From: Lysobacter_K koreensis
Lineage (GTDB): Bacteria > Pseudomonadota > Gammaproteobacteria > Xanthomonadales > Xanthomonadaceae
Direction: 5' to 3'
Assembly (NCBI RefSeq): GCF_042677045.1
Contig: NZ_JBHTIH010000004.1
Coordinates: 248,001-312,000, forward strand
Length of the DNA: 64,000 nt
Positions 59,603-64,000 of this stretch are shown here, one piece after another (position 1 is the stretch's first letter; each line of letters starts with the position of its first letter). A model generated the notes under the pieces. It searched no databases and was not told the DNA's origin. It saw nothing but the letters and a program-made list of their open reading frames with translations. Position numbers and translations under genes: made by a program.

Positions 59603-62410
59603 ATGAGCATCAACCTCAAGACCCTGATCGGCAAACTCAACGACACCTGCCGCACGTCGGCCGAGCGCGCCGCGAATCTGTGCATGACGCGCGGCCATTA
59701 CGAGGTCGACCTTGAGCACCTGTTCCTGGCCCTGCTCGAACACCCCAAGGGCGACGTCGCGCTGATCGCGCAGCGCAGCGGCGTCGCACCAGAGGCACTG
59801 CGCCGCGATCTCGAGGACGAGATCGCGCGCTTCAAGCACGGCAACGCGCGCACCCCGGTGTTCTCGCCGCACCTGCCGACGCTGTTCGAGCACGCCTGGC
59901 TGCTCGCCTCGCTGGACGCGCAGACCACCCGCATCCGCAGCGGCCACCTGCTGCTGGCGATGCTGACCCAGCCCGATCTCGCGCAGCTGGCGCAGCGCGG
60001 CTCGGCGCGGTTCGCGCAGATCAAGCGCGACGAGCTCAAGCACCACTTCGCCAAGCTCACCGAAGGCTCGCAGGAAGCCGGCGGCGTGCGCCAGGCCGGC
60101 GCTGGTCCCGAGGGCGCCGCGCTGCCCGACGACGCGGCCACTGCCGCGCAGGCGGCACAAGGCGGCTTCTCCAAGACGCCGGCGCTCGACCAGTTCACCA
60201 CCAACCTGACCCAGCGCGCGCGCGACGGCCACCTCGATCCGGTGATCGGCCGCGAGGGCGAGATCCGCCAGGTGATCGACATCCTGATGCGCCGCCGCCA
60301 GAACAACCCGATCCTCACCGGCGAAGCCGGCGTCGGCAAGACCGCGGTGGTCGAAGGCCTGGCGCTGCGCATCGCCGGCGGCGACGTGCCCGCGGTGCTG
60401 CTCGGGGTCGAGCTGCACACGCTGGACATGGGTCTGCTGCAGGCCGGCGCGAGCGTCAAGGGCGAGTTCGAGAACCGCCTCAAGACCGTCATCGACGAGG
60501 TCAAGAAAAGCCCGCACCCGATCGTGCTGTTCGTCGACGAGGCGCACACCATGATCGGCGCCGGCGGCCAGGCCGGGCAGAACGACGCCGCCAACCTGCT
60601 CAAGCCGGCGCTCGCGCGCGGCGAGCTGCGCACGATCGCGGCCACCACCTGGGGCGAGTACAAGAAGTACTTCGAGAAGGACGCGGCGCTCGCGCGGCGT
60701 TTCCAGGTAGTCAAGGTCGAGGAGCCTTCCGAGACACTGGCCGCGGCGATGCTGCGCGGGATGGTGCCGCTGATGGAGAAGCACTTCGGCATCCGCGTGA
60801 TGGACGAGGCGATCACCGAGGCGGTGCGCCTGTCGCACCGCTACATCAGCGGCCGCCAGCTGCCGGACAAGGCGGTCAGTGTGCTCGACACTGCCTGCGC
60901 GAAGGTCGCGCTGGGGCGCAGCGCGACCCCGGCGATCATCGAGGACACCCGCAAGTTCCTCGACCGCCTTGCGGCCGAATTGAACGCGCTGCAGCGCGAG
61001 ACCGCCGGTGGCGCGCGCCATGACACGCGACTGGCTGAATTGCTCGAGCAACAAGCACAGGCGCGCCGGGTGCTGGCCGACAACGAGAAGCGGCTGACCG
61101 CCGAGACCGCGATCGCGGAGAAGATCCAGGTCCTGCGCGCGCAGCTCGAAGCCAGTTCTGCTCCCTCCCTTTCGCGTAGCGAAGGGGAGCGTTGGGGAGG
61201 GGTTGCTTTGGAATCCGGGGAACCCCTCGGCAACACCGATGCCAACGTCGCGGTCGTTATCAACCCCAAAGCCAAGCCCAGCAAACTCAAGGCCAAGCAG
61301 GACGCCAAGCGGCTCAGCCCCAAACTCGCCGAACTCGACCTGCTGCTGGCCGAGCTGCGCGCGCTGCAGGGCGAAACGCCGATGGTGCCGCTGCAGGTCG
61401 ACGGCACCGTGGTCGCCGAGATCGTCAGCGCCTGGACCGGCGTGCCGCTCGGGCGCATGGTCAAGGACGAGATTCGCATCGTGCGCAACCTCAGCCCGTT
61501 GCTGGCCGAGCGCGTGATCGGCCAGGATCACGCGCTCGACGCGGTCGCGCAGCGCGTGCGCACCGCAAGCGCCAAGCTCGAGGACCCGAACAAGCCGCGC
61601 GGCGTGTTCCTGTTCGTCGGCCCGTCCGGCGTCGGCAAGACCGAGACCGCGCTCGCGCTGGCCGACATCCTCTACGGCGGCGAGCGCAAGCTGATCACCA
61701 TCAACATGAGCGAGTACCAGGAGGCGCACAGCGTCTCCGGCCTCAAAGGTTCGCCGCCGGGCTACGTCGGCTACGGCGAGGGCGGGGTGCTGACCGAGGC
61801 GGTGCGCCGCAACCCGTACTCGGTGGTGTTGCTCGACGAAGTCGAGAAGGCGCACCCGGACGTGCTGGAGATGTTCTTCCAGGTGTTCGACAAGGGCGCG
61901 ATGGACGACGCCGAAGGTCGCGAGATCGATTTCCGCAACACGCTCATCATCCTCACCAGCAACATCGGTTCGGCGCAGATCATGCAAGCGGCGTTGAACA
62001 AGCCCGCCGCGCAGATCCCCAAGGCCGACGAGCTCGCCGACGCCTTGCGCCCGGTGCTGATGAAGTCGTTCAAGCCGGCGTTCCTCGGGCGCACGAAGGT
62101 GGTGCCGTACTACCCGATCGCCGACGAGACCCTGGTGCGCATCATCGAACTCAAGCTGGGCCTGATACGCGACCGCATCCAGGCCAACCACAAGGCCACG
62201 TTCGAGTGGGACGCGAGCCTGGTCGAGGGCGTGCTCGCGCGTTGCACCGAGGTCGATTCGGGCGCGCGGAACGTCGACCACATCCTCAACGGCACGCTGC
62301 TGCCGGAGATCGCCGAGTCGGTGCTGGCGCGCATGGCCGAAGGCGACGCGATCGCTAGGATCAAGGTCGGCGCCGCGAAGAACGGCGCGTTCAAGTACAA
62401 GATCAGCTAA
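59603..62410 (+). CDS. clpV: T6SS sheath-recycling AAA+ ATPase ClpV (TssH)
   Basis: This 935-residue double-ring ATPase has a ClpN-type N-domain, NBD1 with Walker A GEAGVGKT at 240-247 and Walker B LFVDEAH at about 309, a middle region, and NBD2 with Walker A GPSGVGKT at 673-680. It dissolves contracted TssBC sheaths. Between the middle region and NBD2, residues about 520-537 (APSLSRSEGERWGGVALE) are encoded by a dispersed palindromic element inserted in frame, and a lysine-rich segment follows. Both ATP sites are intact, so the protein is probably functional. Confidence 0.95.
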   Translation: MSINLKTLIGKLNDTCRTSAERAANLCMTRGHYEVDLEHLFLALLEHPKGDVALIAQRSGVAPEALRRDLEDEIARFKHGNARTPVFSPHLPTLFEHAWLLASLDAQTTRIRSGHLLLAMLTQPDLAQLAQRGSARFAQIKRDELKHHFAKLTEGSQEAGGVRQAGAGPEGAALPDDAATAAQAAQGGFSKTPALDQFTTNLTQRARDGHLDPVIGREGEIRQVIDILMRRRQNNPILTGEAGVGKTAVVEGLALRIAGGDVPAVLLGVELHTLDMGLLQAGASVKGEFENRLKTVIDEVKKSPHPIVLFVDEAHTMIGAGGQAGQNDAANLLKPALARGELRTIAATTWGEYKKYFEKDAALARRFQVVKVEEPSETLAAAMLRGMVPLMEKHFGIRVMDEAITEAVRLSHRYISGRQLPDKAVSVLDTACAKVALGRSATPAIIEDTRKFLDRLAAELNALQRETAGGARHDTRLAELLEQQAQARRVLADNEKRLTAETAIAEKIQVLRAQLEASSAPSLSRSEGERWGGVALESGEPLGNTDANVAVVINPKAKPSKLKAKQDAKRLSPKLAELDLLLAELRALQGETPMVPLQVDGTVVAEIVSAWTGVPLGRMVKDEIRIVRNLSPLLAERVIGQDHALDAVAQRVRTASAKLEDPNKPRGVFLFVGPSGVGKTETALALADILYGGERKLITINMSEYQEAHSVSGLKGSPPGYVGYGEGGVLTEAVRRNPYSVVLLDEVEKAHPDVLEMFFQVFDKGAMDDAEGREIDFRNTLIILTSNIGSAQIMQAALNKPAAQIPKADELADALRPVLMKSFKPAFLGRTKVVPYYPIADETLVRIIELKLGLIRDRIQANHKATFEWDASLVEGVLARCTEVDSGARNVDHILNGTLLPEIAESVLARMAEGDAIARIKVGAAKNGAFKYKIS
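61158..61210 (+). repeat. GGGGAGGG palindromic element (half copy) inside clpV
   Basis: CTCCCTCCCTTTCGCGTAGCG, then GAAGGGGAGCGTTGGGGAGG, matches the left half of the intergenic elements at 36354, 40731 and 41000. It is in frame and adds about 18 residues to ClpV. Confidence 0.85.
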
Positions 62411-62436
62411 CCCGCAGCCACGGACAGGAGCAGCGT

Positions 62437-62784
62437 ATGCACAGCAACCAGCGCGAACAGGCGATCCGCAACTGCAGCCACAAGTGGAGCCGCCAGTACC
62501 AGCCCGGCGACACCCGCGTGCGCAGCTGGCAGAAGCTCGGCCCGGAACACGTGATCCACCTGCTCGAGACCGCCACTGCCGGGGCCCGCACCGACGCCAA
62601 TGCCCTGCTGCGCCAGCTGGCGCGCTCGCCGTGGCGGATCGGTGCAACCGTGCACGCCGGCGGCAATGGCGACGCACGCGGCGTCGATGCGCAGCCGCAT
62701 CTCACCGTGGCGGTCGCCGGCCGCAGCTACCATCTGCGCTGCAAGGAACAGCCGGGCCTGCACGTGATCGGCGTCACCGCCTGA
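62437..62784 (+). CDS. T6SS-cluster hypothetical protein, 115 aa
   Basis: This basic protein begins with a low-complexity RNCSHKWSRQYQPGDTRV and has a central LGPEHVIHLLETATAGARTD. It is predicted soluble, with no membrane segment and no signal peptide. It sits 26 bases after clpV and before a vgrG gene, so it may belong to the T6SS operon. No family recognised. Confidence 0.65.
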   Translation: MHSNQREQAIRNCSHKWSRQYQPGDTRVRSWQKLGPEHVIHLLETATAGARTDANALLRQLARSPWRIGATVHAGGNGDARGVDAQPHLTVAVAGRSYHLRCKEQPGLHVIGVTA

Positions 62785-62886
62785 GTTGTTCGATCGATGC
62801 GCAGGCGGGTAGCGCCCGTCTGCCGCGCGGCAATCCGCGGAGCCGTCGCACCCCGTAGTTTGTGTTGATCGCAAGGAAGCGAACCG

Positions 62887-64000
62887 ATGGATGACCTCGC
62901 CACGTTGTTGACGGCCCTGGCGGCCGGACCGAAGCAGCACGACCGCCTGCTGCGGCTGCACACGCCGCTGGGCGCGGACGTGCTGGTCGCCGAAACCCTG
63001 GACGGGGTCGAATCACTTTCGCCGTCGCCGCGCGGCCTTGCCGGCTTCGCACTGCAGCTGACCGCGTTATCGATCGACGCGCACCTCGACCTGGCGGAAT
63101 TGCTCGGCCAGCAGGTGCTGCTGGAACTGCGCACCGCAGGAAGTCCTCTTGGGGGGCTGGCCGCCGATTCGATCGATGAGCTGCGCCCCGAAGGAAGTAC
63201 CCCTGGGGTGCGGCCGTTCCACGGTCATGTCAGCGCGTTCGAGCGGGTCGGCAGCAACGGTGGACTCGCGCGCTACCGGCTGCGGGTGGAGCCGTGGCTC
63301 GCGTTCGCGCGCCAGCGGATCGACAGCTACGTGTTCCAGGACATGAGCGTGGTCGAGATCGTCGAGTCGGTGTTCGCCGACTACGCAGAACAAGGCAAGC
63401 TGGTGCCGGCGTGGCGCTGGGAGCTTGCCGATCCGGCGGCCTACCGCACGCGCAGCGTGACCACCCAGTACGAGGAAAGCGACCTGGCCTTCGTCGAACG
63501 CCTGCTCGCCGAGGAAGGACTGTTCTACTGGTTCGAGCACGCCGGCGACCCCGACGGCGAGAGCCTGGGCGTTCATACCTTGGTGCTGGCCGACGACAAC
63601 GCCGCGTTCGGCGACGCCGGGCGGGTGCGCTTCCATCGCAGCGATGCGACCGAGCGCGAGGACAGCATCCAGCACTGGAGCGCGACCCGGCGCTGGCAGA
63701 CCACGCGCCTGCAACGCGCGAGCTGGGACTACCGCAGCCTCGACGTGCGCACCACGGAGGCCAGCGGCGCGCCGACAGGCGAGGTCGCACTCGAGGACAT
63801 CGACACCGCCGGCCCGTACGCCTACCCCGATCGCGCCACCGGCGACCGCCGCGCGCGCCAGCAACTAGAAGCGCTGCAGGTCGCGGCCGACAGCGTGCGC
63901 GGCCGCGGCAGCTGGCGCCGGCTGCGGCCGGGCGCGTGTTTCGAGTTGACCCAGCATCCGGCGTACCCGGACGCGAGCAGTGCCCGCTTCGCCTGCGTGG
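62887..64000 (+). CDS. vgrG: VgrG (TssI), second copy, N-terminal part
   Basis: The gene runs off the right edge, showing the first 371 residues. The segments ARYRLRVEPWLAFARQRIDS, YVFQDMSVVEIVESVFADYA and TTQYEESDLAFVERLLAEEG match the N-terminal gp27-like part of VgrG and parallel the first vgrG in the window. Two palindromic repeat units are present in frame near residues 83-107 (reading GSPLGG and RPEGSTPGV). It may carry an effector further downstream. ATG 62887 follows AAGGAAGCG. Confidence 0.9.
   Translation, partial: MDDLATLLTALAAGPKQHDRLLRLHTPLGADVLVAETLDGVESLSPSPRGLAGFALQLTALSIDAHLDLAELLGQQVLLELRTAGSPLGGLAADSIDELRPEGSTPGVRPFHGHVSAFERVGSNGGLARYRLRVEPWLAFARQRIDSYVFQDMSVVEIVESVFADYAEQGKLVPAWRWELADPAAYRTRSVTTQYEESDLAFVERLLAEEGLFYWFEHAGDPDGESLGVHTLVLADDNAAFGDAGRVRFHRSDATEREDSIQHWSATRRWQTTRLQRASWDYRSLDVRTTEASGAPTGEVALEDIDTAGPYAYPDRATGDRRARQQLEALQVAADSVRGRGSWRRLRPGACFELTQHPAYPDASSARFACV
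63135..63157. repeat. Short palindrome in second vgrG, copy a
   Basis: CGCAGGAAGTCCTCTTGGGG, a slightly diverged unit lying 50 bases before copy b, in frame within vgrG. Confidence 0.7.
63185..63208. repeat. Short palindrome in second vgrG, copy b
   Basis: GCCCCGAAGGAAGTACCCCT then GGGG, close match to the two copies in the first vgrG; encodes RPEGSTPGV. Confidence 0.8.

Noticed and set aside
59411..62677. 1088-residue minus-strand frame opposite clpV
   Set aside because: Antisense of ClpV with no family signature; only a consequence of high GC.
1..64000. CRISPR array or tRNA/rRNA genes
   Set aside because: Repeats seen are attC sites, REPs or palindromes of other types; no regularly spaced direct repeats with unique spacers and no tRNA cloverleaf was recognised.

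Overview
The window is chromosomal DNA of a high-GC gammaproteobacterium, most likely a member of the Xanthomonadaceae/Lysobacteraceae (Lysobacter/Luteimonas-like). This rests on the very GC-rich genes, a TonB-dependent receptor with the EVTGSRI plug motif, GTAG-headed REP hairpins, and integron attC sites of the xanthomonad type. The genus is an inference and not read directly.

Layout. 1-6600: an ordinary chromosomal block with a GAF-GGDEF(degenerate)-EAL phosphodiesterase, a periplasmic gamma-glutamyltransferase and two overlapping 2-oxoglutarate/Fe(II) oxygenase genes, the second fused to TPR repeats. 6894-17019: a large integron cassette array without an integrase (a CALIN). About 22 cassettes all point rightward. 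The first 17 are separated by recognisable attC sites and the last ones by progressively decayed sites. Cargo is mostly small membrane proteins, lipoproteins and enzyme-like domains (P-loop kinase, GFA, SRPBCC, YCII, GNAT, DUF1801, SnoaL). 17541-30165: a lipoprotein, a TonB-dependent receptor, a wHTH/beta-propeller membrane regulator, an AraC regulator, a lipoprotein, a ParA-like ATPase, SixA, YceI and a phospholipase D family lipoprotein. 30165-31290: a REP pair, a palindrome and three tandem copies of an unrecognised 62-63 residue protein in exact 249-bp units. 31463-38290: thioesterase, acyltransferase, YheT-type hydrolase, TPR/sulfotransferase-like protein, PEBP, DUF1232, and a divergent thioredoxin-like/HxlR pair. 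38233-44845: uppP, glnA with a strong sigma-54 promoter and an NtrC-type palindrome, amtB, and a YjfL-YgiB-YgiC-like operon.

44850-64000: a type VI secretion system (T6SS) locus. On the minus strand tssJ-tssK-tssL lead into vgrG, a probable periplasm-acting effector with a permuted NlpC/P60-like His...Cys arrangement, its lipoprotein immunity candidate, and a decayed third lipoprotein gene. On the plus strand are a TPR-like secreted protein, tssB, tssC, hcp, tssE, tssF, tssG, clpV(tssH), a small unknown gene and a second vgrG that runs off the window. tssA, tssM and a PAAR gene are not in the window.

The region is rich in short dispersed repeats. A GGGGAGGG palindromic element occurs as three intergenic copies and once in frame inside clpV. 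A second short palindrome (GAAGGAAGT core) occurs four times, always in frame inside vgrG genes. No rRNA, tRNA or CRISPR array was recognised.
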